Shown: positions 47,151 through 55,777 of the stretch, in pieces | Layout: the number at the start of each line of letters is the position of its first letter | How positions within the stretch are numbered: position 1 is the stretch's first letter | Assembly: GCF_030296695.1 (NCBI RefSeq) | Contig: NZ_AP027737.1 | Coordinates: 2,294,001 to 2,358,000 of the forward strand | DNA length: 64,000 bases | Direction of reading: 5' to 3' | Origin: Agromyces mangrovi | Lineage (GTDB): Bacteria > Actinomycetota > Actinomycetes > Actinomycetales > Microbacteriaceae | Program-made: the position numbers and the translations under genes | The notes under the pieces: generated by a model | What the model saw: only the letters and a program-made list of their open reading frames with translations | Told to the model about the DNA's origin: nothing | Databases searched by the model: none

Positions 47151-47972
47151 ATGAGGAAATACACCTGGCGAACCGGCATCCTCGAGGTCGGCACGATCCT
47201 CGTCGCCGTGCTCTTCCTCATCCCGATCTACATCCTGGTCAACCTGTCGTTCAAAGCGCCCGGCGACCAGAGCTCAACATTCGCGTTCCCGGAGCAGCCG
47301 ACCTTCCAGAACTACATCGACGCATGGGGACAAGGCGGACTCGGGAACGCTCTCATCAACAGCGCCATCGTAACGGGCGGCATCGTTCTCTTCACGGTCA
47401 TCTTCGCCGCGGCTGCCGCCTACCCGCTATCCCGGTTGGGGGCACGCTGGTCCAAGTTCACCTACCTCGTGTTCCTTGCTGGGCTTCTCCTGCCGGCTCA
47501 GCTCGCTCTGCTTCCGCTGTATCAGACGATCCGAGACCTCGGACTGCTGGGAACGCTCGCCGGTGTCATCATCGTCGGCGTCGGTGCCAGCATGCCGTTC
47601 TCGATTTTCCTGTACGCGGGGTTCATGCGCGCGCTGCCGGCCGAGTACGAAGAGGCGGCAGCACTCGACGGCGCCCACGCGTTCCGAACCTTCTGGTCGG
47701 TCGTGTTCCCCCTTGTCCGGCCCATCACCGGCACCATCATCATCCTGACCGCGGTCGCGAACTGGAACGACTTCCTCACGCCGCTGCTGTACCTCTCCGG
47801 GAGCGACCAGAAGACCATCACCGTCGCGATCTACGGATTCGTCGGACAGTACGGCGCGCAATGGAACCTCATCTTCGCCGGCATCATCATCAGCATCCTG
47901 CCGATCCTCATCGCCTACTTCTTCCTCCAGAAGTACATCGTCCAGGGCTTCGCCGGAGGGCTGAAGGGATGA
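47151..47972 (+). CDS. Carbohydrate ABC transporter permease (MalG type)
   Basis: 273 residues, six membrane segments, EAA loop EEAAALDGAHAFRTFWSVVF near residue 165. ATG 47151 chosen, preceded by GGAGCG; the frame extends upstream inside the previous gene without conservation. Overlaps the GH3 gene by 4 nt. No ATPase gene here, so a shared MsiK-type ATPase is expected. Confidence 0.93.
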   Translation: MRKYTWRTGILEVGTILVAVLFLIPIYILVNLSFKAPGDQSSTFAFPEQPTFQNYIDAWGQGGLGNALINSAIVTGGIVLFTVIFAAAAAYPLSRLGARWSKFTYLVFLAGLLLPAQLALLPLYQTIRDLGLLGTLAGVIIVGVGASMPFSIFLYAGFMRALPAEYEEAAALDGAHAFRTFWSVVFPLVRPITGTIIILTAVANWNDFLTPLLYLSGSDQKTITVAIYGFVGQYGAQWNLIFAGIIISILPILIAYFFLQKYIVQGFAGGLKG

Positions 47973-50227
47973 CCGTCGATAGCGTGCCCCTGCCGTACCT
48001 CGACCCCACAGTGCGCATGGAAGAGCGACTGGAGGACCTGCTCGCCCGGATGACGCTGGCAGAGAAGGTCGGGCAGATGCTGCAGCTCGACGCGCGAGGC
48101 GACCTGGAGGATCTCGTCGGCGGAAAGCTTGTCGGTTCGCTCCTCCATGCATCGCCCGAGCGCATCGTCGAGTCGCGAGCGCTGGTCGAACGCACACGCC
48201 TTCGCATCCCGCTCCTCATGGCCGACGACTGCATTCACGGGCACTCGTTCTGGCCCGGCGCGACCATCCTTCCAACCCAGTTGGCGATGGCCTGCACGTG
48301 GGACCCGGAGCTCATCGAGCGCGGGGCGCGAATGACCGCCGTAGAAGTGGCCGCGACCGGGTTGCACTGGACGTTCTCACCCGTGCTGTGCATCGCCCGC
48401 GACACACGGTGGGGACGCGTCGATGAGACCTTCGGTGAGGATCCCCACCTCATCGGAGAACTCGGTGCCGCGATGATCCGCGGCTACCAGGGATCCGGGC
48501 TTGCAGACCCGACTGCGGTCCTCGCCACGGCGAAGCACTTCGCTGGATACTCCGAAACGCAGGGCGGAAGGGACGCGAGCGAAGCGGATCTCAGCCCGCG
48601 CAAGCTGCGGTCCTGGTTCCTGCCACCCTTCCAGCGCGCGGTTGATGCGGGGTGCCGAACGTTCATGCTCGGCTACCAGGCCATCGACGGCGTGCCCATC
48701 ACCGCGAACAAGTGGCTCCTCAGTGACGTCCTGAAAGGCGAGTGGGGATTCACCGGAACCCTCGTCACCGACTGGGACAACGTGGGCCGCATGGTCTGGG
48801 AGCAGAAGGTCTGCGCCGACCACATCGAGGCCGCCATCATCGCCGTCCAGGCGGGCAATGACTTCGTCATGACCACTCCGGAGTTCTTCGACGCGGCACA
48901 GGAAGCGGTGGCTCAAGGACGGCTCGACCTGGAGCTCGTAGACGCCGCGGTCCGCCGCATCCTCAGACTCAAGTTCGAGCTGGGACTCTTCGACGACGCA
49001 CGCCTCCCGGATGCTGCACGGCAGTCCGAGATCGGCAGTGAGTCGCACGCTCGCACCAACCTGGAGATCGCCCGCCGTTCACTCGTCCTCCTGCAGAACG
49101 ACGGAACCCTTCCGCTGCCCGCATCAGACGGTCAGTCGCGCTCCATCGCCGTCATCGGCCCGAACGCGGACGACCAGCACGCGCAGCTGGGTGACTGGGC
49201 GGGTGCGTCCGGTCAGATTCCGTGGCTGCCGGACGGGCACCCCCGACACCTGACAACCACCGTTCTCGACGGCGTGCGCAGCGTTGTTCCCGCGGAGTGG
49301 ACCGTTACGTACGCACGCGGCGCCGACATCGGCCATGAGATCGTTGACCCGGCCGGCGAGGTGCTCCGCGACGGACAGCCTCGCCCGAAACTGTTCATCC
49401 CCGCCGCGCCCGACGATGACCAGATCGCCGAAGCGGTACGCGCGGCCAAGGACGCGGACTGGGCGGTCGTCGTGCTCGGCGACACGGTCGCGCTGACCGG
49501 CGAGAACAAGTCGACGGCGACTCTGGACCTGCAGGGCGCGCAGATCGCGCTGCTGGACGCGCTCGTGGAGACAGACACCCCCGTCATCGTCGTCCTCATC
49601 CACTCCAAGCCGTCCACACTTCCTGCATCGGCGGGTCGAGCGGCGGCCATCGTCGAGGCGTTCAACCCGGGCATGCAGGGCGGCCGTGCCATCGCCGAGC
49701 TGCTGCTCGGAGTCATCGAGCCCACGGGGCGCCTTCCCATCACCGTTCCCCGCCACGCCGGTCAACTCCCGGTCTTCTACAACAACGTCCGGGGCCAGCA
49801 CGGCGAGCGATACGCCGACCTCACGCAGGCTCCGCTCTTCGAGTTCGGCGAAGGACTCAGCTACTCCACGGTCGAATACTCCGACCTGCGACTGGAACAC
49901 AGCCAGCTCACCTCAGCTGACTCGGCGACCGCGCTGGTCACGATTCACAACACCGGTTCTCGGCCTTCCACCGAGACCGTCCAGGCGTACGTCACCGACG
50001 TCGTCACCTCCGTCACCTGGGCAGAGAAGGAACTGAAGGCGTTCACGCAGGTCACCGTGCAGCCGGGCGACTCCGTCGATGTCCGCCTCGTGATTCCGGT
50101 CCGTGAGCTGACCATCGTGGACGCGCGCGGCCGTCGCACCGTCGAACCGGGCGACTTCGAGCTGCGGGTCGGACGCAGCTCACGAGACGCCGACCTCCTC
50201 ACCGCGCCGTTCACCGTCACAGCCTGA
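47969..50227 (+). CDS. GH3 family beta-glycosidase
   Basis: 752 residues, no signal peptide, so cytoplasmic. Classical domain order: GH3 N-barrel (LARMTLAEKVGQMLQL, RWGRVDETFGEDP, AKHFAGYSETQGGRD, catalytic nucleophile Asp in LVTDWDN), GH3 C-domain (ARRSLVLLQNDGTLPLP) and fibronectin-III-like end. Coupled to the permease by ATGA, hence likely to cleave the imported beta-glycoside. Glucoside or xyloside specificity cannot be told. Confidence 0.92.
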   Translation: MTVDSVPLPYLDPTVRMEERLEDLLARMTLAEKVGQMLQLDARGDLEDLVGGKLVGSLLHASPERIVESRALVERTRLRIPLLMADDCIHGHSFWPGATILPTQLAMACTWDPELIERGARMTAVEVAATGLHWTFSPVLCIARDTRWGRVDETFGEDPHLIGELGAAMIRGYQGSGLADPTAVLATAKHFAGYSETQGGRDASEADLSPRKLRSWFLPPFQRAVDAGCRTFMLGYQAIDGVPITANKWLLSDVLKGEWGFTGTLVTDWDNVGRMVWEQKVCADHIEAAIIAVQAGNDFVMTTPEFFDAAQEAVAQGRLDLELVDAAVRRILRLKFELGLFDDARLPDAARQSEIGSESHARTNLEIARRSLVLLQNDGTLPLPASDGQSRSIAVIGPNADDQHAQLGDWAGASGQIPWLPDGHPRHLTTTVLDGVRSVVPAEWTVTYARGADIGHEIVDPAGEVLRDGQPRPKLFIPAAPDDDQIAEAVRAAKDADWAVVVLGDTVALTGENKSTATLDLQGAQIALLDALVETDTPVIVVLIHSKPSTLPASAGRAAAIVEAFNPGMQGGRAIAELLLGVIEPTGRLPITVPRHAGQLPVFYNNVRGQHGERYADLTQAPLFEFGEGLSYSTVEYSDLRLEHSQLTSADSATALVTIHNTGSRPSTETVQAYVTDVVTSVTWAEKELKAFTQVTVQPGDSVDVRLVIPVRELTIVDARGRRTVEPGDFELRVGRSSRDADLLTAPFTVTA

Positions 50228-50257
50228 CACCGACGCCAACCTCACAGAAAGCACGTC

Positions 50258-52534
50258 ATGACGATCCCCGAGGCGCACTTCATCGCCGCGAACATCGAGC
50301 CCGACACCGCACCCATCTTCCGCATCGAGTTCGACCTCGAGCCCGGGCACGGCGCTGTCCGGTCGGCGGTGATCTCGTTGAGCGCGCTCGGGATCTGTGA
50401 AGCATGGCTCAACGGGCAGGCGATCTCAGACGCCCTCTACACGCCGGGCTGGACCAGCTACGAGTGGCGGGTGCACTACGTCGACCACGACGTCACTGCC
50501 CTGGTCGCCGACCGGTCCGTCTTGGGCATCCGGGTCGGAAACGGCTGGTACCGCGGCCGCCTCGGTTGGATCGAGACGGAGCGATACGGCACCGAGATCG
50601 CGGCCTACGCGCGGCTCGTCATCGACTATGCCGACGGCCACCGGCAGATCGTCGCGACGGATGCATCATGGACCGTCGGCCCCAGCGAGATCACCGCGAA
50701 CGACTTCTACGACGGGCAGAGCATCGACGCGCGCTTGCACGATGACCGCTGGATGCAGAGCGGCTTCACGAGCGAAGCATGGGGTGGCGTGCATGTCGTT
50801 GCTGACATCCCGTCCCTCGAACTGGATCCCGCCCCGCCCGTGCGGCGTGTGGACACCCTGAGCCCCGTGAGGATCTGGGACAGCTCTTCCGGGAAGACGC
50901 TCATCGACTTCGGGCAGAACATCGTCGGGTTCGTCCGACTCCGTGTGCGCGGGACATCCGGCGACCAGCTCACTCTCCGCCACGCCGAAGTCCTCGAAAG
51001 CGGCGACCTGGCGGTACGAACCCTCCGTTCTGCGGCCGCGGTCGACAGGTACGTCCTGAGCGGCGGAGACGACGTCTTCGAGCCGACGCTGACATTCCAC
51101 GGGTTCCGGTACGCGGAGATCACCGGCTGGCCCGAGGACGTGGACCTCGCGCAGGGCATCGAAGCGGTCGTCGTCTCCTCTGACATGGAGCGCATCGGAC
51201 ACTTCGAATGCTCCGTGCCGGAGCTCAATCAGCTGCACGCGAACGTCGTCCGGGGCATGCGTGGCAACTTCGTCGACATCCCGACCGACTGCCCGCAGCG
51301 GGACGAGCGGCTGGGGTGGACCGGTGACATCTCCGCATTCGCGCCGACCGCGGCGTTCCTCTTCGACGTGAAGGACTTCCTCACCGACTGGCTCCGCGAC
51401 CTCGCCCTCGAGCAGAGCGCACGCGACGGCCTGGTGCCATACATCGTCCCCGACATCCTCAAGTACGCGAAGGTCCCGCAGCCCGGAGCCGGCGCGGAGG
51501 AGGCGGCAGCGTTCTGGAGTGACGCAGCCGTCTGGGTGCCGTGGGCGTTGTGGCAGGCGTACGGCGACCGTGAGGTGCTCGCCGCCGCCTATGAGTCGAT
51601 GGTGGCCCACGGACGACGTGTCAGCACGCTCCTGTCCGAGAGCGGGGTTTGGGACAGTGGATTCCAGTTCGGTGACTGGCTCGACCCTGACGCGCCCGCT
51701 GACCGGCCCGAGGCGGCGAAAGCCGATGCCGGGGTTGTCGCCACCGCCTGCGCATTCCGTTCCGCCGTTACAATCCGCAAGACGGCGATACTCCTCGGAC
51801 ACACCCACACGGCCGTCGAGTTCGCTCTCATGTCCGAGCGCATCCGCGACGGGTTCCAGGAACAGTACGTGCACGGTGAACGGATCCAGAGCGATTGCAC
51901 GACCGTGTACGCACTCGCCATCGTGTTCGGCCTGCTCGACGCCGACCAGCTGGAGTGGGCGGGGCGACGGCTGGCGGATCTCGTTGCGGCGAGCGGGTAC
52001 CACATCTCCACCGGATTCGCTGGCACCCCGTTCATCGCCGAAGCGTTGAGCAGCACCGGACACGTCGCCACCGCGTATCGCCTCCTGCTCCAGAGGGAAT
52101 GCCCCTCTTGGCTCTACCCGGTCACGATGGGGGCCACCACCATCTGGGAGAGATGGGACTCGATGCTCCCGGACGGGACGATCAACCCGGGCGAGATGAC
52201 GAGCTTCAACCACTACGCGCTCGGTGCGGTCGCCGATTGGATGCACCGCGTCATCGGAGGCATCGCGCCACTCGAGCCCGGCTACGACTGCATCCTCATC
52301 GCCCCCCAGATTGCGGCCGGCATCGACTGGGCGCGCACCAGCCTGGACACCCGGCACGGTCGCGCCGCTGTCTCCTGGCGTCGGATCGGCCACGAAATCG
52401 CGTTCGAGATCTCTCTCCCGCAGGGCGCGATTGGGTTGTTCCGATGGGGGTCCTCGCCGGATCGCTCGCTGGCCTCAGGACAGCACGCGTTCCGCGTCTC
52501 AACCCGCGCCGTCGCACCCGAGAGTGCGGCATAG
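50258..52534 (+). CDS. GH78 alpha-L-rhamnosidase
   Basis: 758 residues, cytoplasmic. N-terminal Bac_rhamnosid_N region (AWLNGQAISDALYTPGWTSY, in part), a central concanavalin-like domain, then the (alpha/alpha)6 catalytic domain with CPQRDERLGWTGD, where the catalytic acid Glu lies, and TTIWERWDSMLPDGTINPGE with the base Glu. Together with GH3 it suggests use of rhamnose-containing glycosides such as plant rutinosides or saponins (inference). Last gene of the operon, 30 nt after GH3. Confidence 0.93.
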   Translation: MTIPEAHFIAANIEPDTAPIFRIEFDLEPGHGAVRSAVISLSALGICEAWLNGQAISDALYTPGWTSYEWRVHYVDHDVTALVADRSVLGIRVGNGWYRGRLGWIETERYGTEIAAYARLVIDYADGHRQIVATDASWTVGPSEITANDFYDGQSIDARLHDDRWMQSGFTSEAWGGVHVVADIPSLELDPAPPVRRVDTLSPVRIWDSSSGKTLIDFGQNIVGFVRLRVRGTSGDQLTLRHAEVLESGDLAVRTLRSAAAVDRYVLSGGDDVFEPTLTFHGFRYAEITGWPEDVDLAQGIEAVVVSSDMERIGHFECSVPELNQLHANVVRGMRGNFVDIPTDCPQRDERLGWTGDISAFAPTAAFLFDVKDFLTDWLRDLALEQSARDGLVPYIVPDILKYAKVPQPGAGAEEAAAFWSDAAVWVPWALWQAYGDREVLAAAYESMVAHGRRVSTLLSESGVWDSGFQFGDWLDPDAPADRPEAAKADAGVVATACAFRSAVTIRKTAILLGHTHTAVEFALMSERIRDGFQEQYVHGERIQSDCTTVYALAIVFGLLDADQLEWAGRRLADLVAASGYHISTGFAGTPFIAEALSSTGHVATAYRLLLQRECPSWLYPVTMGATTIWERWDSMLPDGTINPGEMTSFNHYALGAVADWMHRVIGGIAPLEPGYDCILIAPQIAAGIDWARTSLDTRHGRAAVSWRRIGHEIAFEISLPQGAIGLFRWGSSPDRSLASGQHAFRVSTRAVAPESAA

Positions 52535-52661
52535 GGGTGGATCATGGGGCACTTCGTGACGACCGTGGCCCGAACATGGGCGAGCGCTCTCGTCCCCTGA
52601 TCCAACCGACGATCGACGCAGCCAGGCATTCGTCACGGTGCCCCGGTGCGCCAACCTGGGG

Positions 52662-53279
52662 TCAGCGCCGCGGTTCGAGCCCGAACGCCTCGCGCAGCGT
52701 GCGGTCGACGAGTGCGGGCACGTCGAGCATGCCGGGGTGCAGTGCATCGAACGTCTGGAGCCCGTCCCACGTGGCGAGCACCACGGCCGCCCGCTGTTCG
52801 GGGCTCAGGTCGTCGGCGAGGTCGAGCTTGGCCCGCTGGCGGCGGATGACCCACGCGAACAGCGTGATGAGCCGGTCGTGGCGGCGCTGCAGCGTCTCGC
52901 GGGCCGGGTGGTCGCGGGTGCCGGCTTCGGCGGTCAGGGTCGAGAGGAGTTGCACGAGGCCGGGGGTGCCGCGGTTGCTCTCGGCTGCGCTGACGAACGC
53001 GTCGACGAGCGCCTCCGGGGTGAGGCGCCTCGGGAAGTCGGCGCGCAGCTGCTGCTGGTCGTGCCACTCGATGACGGCGAGCATCAGGTTGGTCTTGTTG
53101 CCGAAGTGGTGCAGCAGGGTCGAGTGATCGACGCCGGCGGCGGATGCGATGCTGCGCAGCGACGCGCCGTAGAACCCCTTCTGGGCGAACGCCTCGGCCG
53201 CCTTCGCGACGATCGCCTTCTTCGTCGCGCGGCCGGTGGCGTAGCCGTCTGATCGGGATCCGGGCTCTCGGTCGGGCAC
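52662..53279 (-). CDS. TetR-family transcriptional regulator
   Basis: 205 residues. Helix-turn-helix [20 protein letters not shown], in part, then [15 protein letters not shown], and an all-helical ligand domain. The GTG at 53279 is chosen, because GGAGGA lies 7 nt upstream; the longer frame to 53303 would start inside the palindrome. Divergent from a GH3 gene, so it probably represses it and itself. Confidence 0.88.
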   Translation of the reverse strand: MPDREPGSRSDGYATGRATKKAIVAKAAEAFAQKGFYGASLRSIASAAGVDHSTLLHHFGNKTNLMLAVIEWHDQQQLRADFPRRLTPEALVDAFVSAAESNRGTPGLVQLLSTLTAEAGTRDHPARETLQRRHDRLITLFAWVIRRQRAKLDLADDLSPEQRAAVVLATWDGLQTFDALHPGMLDVPALVDRTLREAFGLEPRR

Positions 53280-53295
53280 GGCGGCTCCTCCTATG

Positions 53296-53325
53296 TCCAC
53301 CACGTGGTGGAACTTGCTTTAGACT
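53296..53325. promoter_or_regulatory. TetR palindrome and promoter of GH3 gene
   Basis: Perfect 16-bp palindrome TCCACCACGTGGTGGA (53296-53311), followed by TAGACT (53320-53325), a good -10, 7 nt before the GTG at 53333. The palindrome sits at the -35 position, and the GH3 transcript would be leaderless. Confidence 0.65.
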
Positions 53326-53332
53326 GTACGAC

Positions 53333-55770
53333 GTGGGCACTGCGAATACGATTCTGCCCCGTCAGGCGATGACGCTCGTCGAGAAGGCGTCGCTGATGTC
53401 GGGCGCGAACTTCTGGAACACCGAGTCGATCGATCGGCTCGGCGTTCGCTCGATCATGCTCACCGACGGCCCCCACGGCCTGCGCAAGCAGGTGGCGCGG
53501 CCGACCACCTGGGCCTGAACGCGAGCCTGCCCGCCACCTGCTTCCCCACGGCGGCGACACTGGCCAACAGCTGGGACGTCGAGCTGATCGAGCGGGTCGG
53601 CACGGCGCTCGGCGCCGAGGCCGCCGCAGAGCGCGTGAGCGTGCTCCTCGGGCCGGGGCTCAACATCAAGCGCAACCCGTTGGCCGGGCGCAACTTCGAG
53701 TACTTCTCCGAGGACCCGCTGCTGTCGGGCACGCTCGCCGCGGCGCAGATCCGCGGCATCCAGTCGCAGGGCGTCGCCGCCAGCGCGAAGCACTTCGCGG
53801 TCAACAGCCAGGAGACCCACCGCATGTCGATCGACGAGATCGTCGACGAGCGGGCGCTGCACGAGCTGTACCTCGAGGGGTTCCGCATCGCGATCACGCA
53901 GGGTGGCGCCTGGACCGTGATGAGCTCGTACAACCGGGTCAACGGCACCTACGCGAACGAGCACGTCGAACTGCTCGACGAGATACTGCGCCGCCGCTGG
54001 GGCTTCGACGGTCTCGTCGTCACCGACTGGGGCGGCAACAACGACCGCGTCGCGGGCCTCCGCGCCGGCAACGCGCTCGAGATGCCCTCGACCGACGGCG
54101 TCACCGACCGCGAGATCGTGCGCGCCGTCGAGGACGGCACGCTCGACGAGTCGGTGCTCGATGCGCGGGTCGACGAGCTGCTCACCCTGATCGACCGAAC
54201 CGCTCCGCGAGACGCGGCGCCCGCGGATCTCGACGGCCACCACTCGCTCGCGATCGAGGCGGCGCGCCGGTCGATCGTCCTCGCATCCAACCGCGACGGG
54301 ATGCTGCCGCTCGGCCGCGCCGCCGGTCGCATCGCCGTCATCGGCGACTTCGCCGCGACGCCGCGCTACCAGGGGGCCGGCAGCTCGCTGGTCAACCCGA
54401 CCCGTGTCGACACCCCGCTCGACGCGTTGCGGGCCACCGACCTCGACATCATCGGATATGAACCGGGCTTCCGGCGACGCGGTGCCGCGTCCGGCCGTCT
54501 CCGGCGGCGGGCGCTGCGCCTCGCCGAGCAGGCGGAGACCGTGCTGCTCTTCCTCGGCCTGGACGAGTCGGCCGAGGCCGAGGCGGTCGACCGCACGCAC
54601 ATGCGCCTCGCGCAGAACCAGCTGGACCTCGCCCGCGAGCTCATCGCACTCGGCCGGAGGGTCGTCGTGGTGCTCGCCGGGGGAGCACCGGTGGAGCTCC
54701 CGTTCGCAGACGAGGTGGACGCCATGGTGCTCGGCTACCTCGGCGGACAGGGGCTCGGCCCCGCCATCGCCGACATGCTCACCGGCCGTGCCAACCCCGC
54801 CGGCAAGCTCGCCGAGACCTACCCGCTGCAGTACTCCGACGTGCCCGGCGCGGCCTCGTTCGGCCGCACCGAGGCGACCAGCGAGCACCGGGAGAGCATC
54901 TACCTCGGCTACCGCTACTACGACAAGGTCGGCGCGCCCGTGCGCTACCCGTTCGGCCACGGCCTGAGCTACACGACCTTCGCGTACTCCGACCTCGGTG
55001 CCGACGCGACCACCGCCCGGGTGACGGTCGCCAACACCGGTGCGGTCGCGGGAGACGAGATCGTGCAGGTCTACCTCGAGGCGCCGGATGCCGCGGCCGG
55101 CCAGGTCCGCGCGCCGCGCGAGCTCGGTGGCTTCGCGAGGGTCCACCTCGAGCCCGGCGAGCGCGCCACGGTCGAGATCACCCTCGCAGAGCACGCCTTC
55201 CAGGTCTTCGACACCGGCATCCACGACTGGCGCGTCGCCCCCGGTGCGTACACGGTGCTCGCCGGCGCGTCGTCCCGTGACATCCGTGCACGCGTCGCCG
55301 TCGACATCGAGGGCGAGCGCGTCGACCTCGGCGGGTCGCCGAACTACACGACCGGTCGGGTCACCGCCGTGGACGCCGCGGAGTTCGAGTCGCTGCTCGG
55401 CCGACCGCTGCCGCCGGCGACCTGGCCGACCGGCCGGCCGCTGACGCGAGACGACATCATCGCGCAGACCAAGGGGCGCGGCGGGTTCGCGAGCGTGCTG
55501 CACGCGCTCATCGAAGGCACGAGCCGCGCGCTGATGGCGCTGGGTCGCCCGCACGCGTCGAACAACGTGCGGTTCGCGTTCGACCTGCCCTTCCGGTCGG
55601 TCGAGCGGATGTCGGGTGGCACCGTCGACGCCGCGATGATCGACGGCCTTCTGCTGATGGTCAACGGCCGATTCTGGCGCGGCGCCCGCCGCACCCTGTC
55701 GGCCTGGTGGGCGCACCGATCGCGCCCCGCACGCACGGCGCAACGGATGCGCCCCGAAAGTGAGGACTGA
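53333..55770 (+). CDS. GH3 family beta-glycosidase, frameshifted as read
   Basis: About 812 residues if repaired. N-terminal GPHGLRKQV breaks at about 53494; one extra G in GGTGGCGCGG restores [17 protein letters not shown] and the frame then stays open. Motifs: [35 protein letters not shown], nucleophile Asp in [11 protein letters not shown]-domain [17 protein letters not shown], fibronectin-III-like region, and a polar C-terminal extension of about 100 residues. No signal peptide. Likely TetR controlled. Start GTG 53333 or ATG 53369. Confidence 0.85.
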
Positions 55771-55777
55771 GAGTCAC

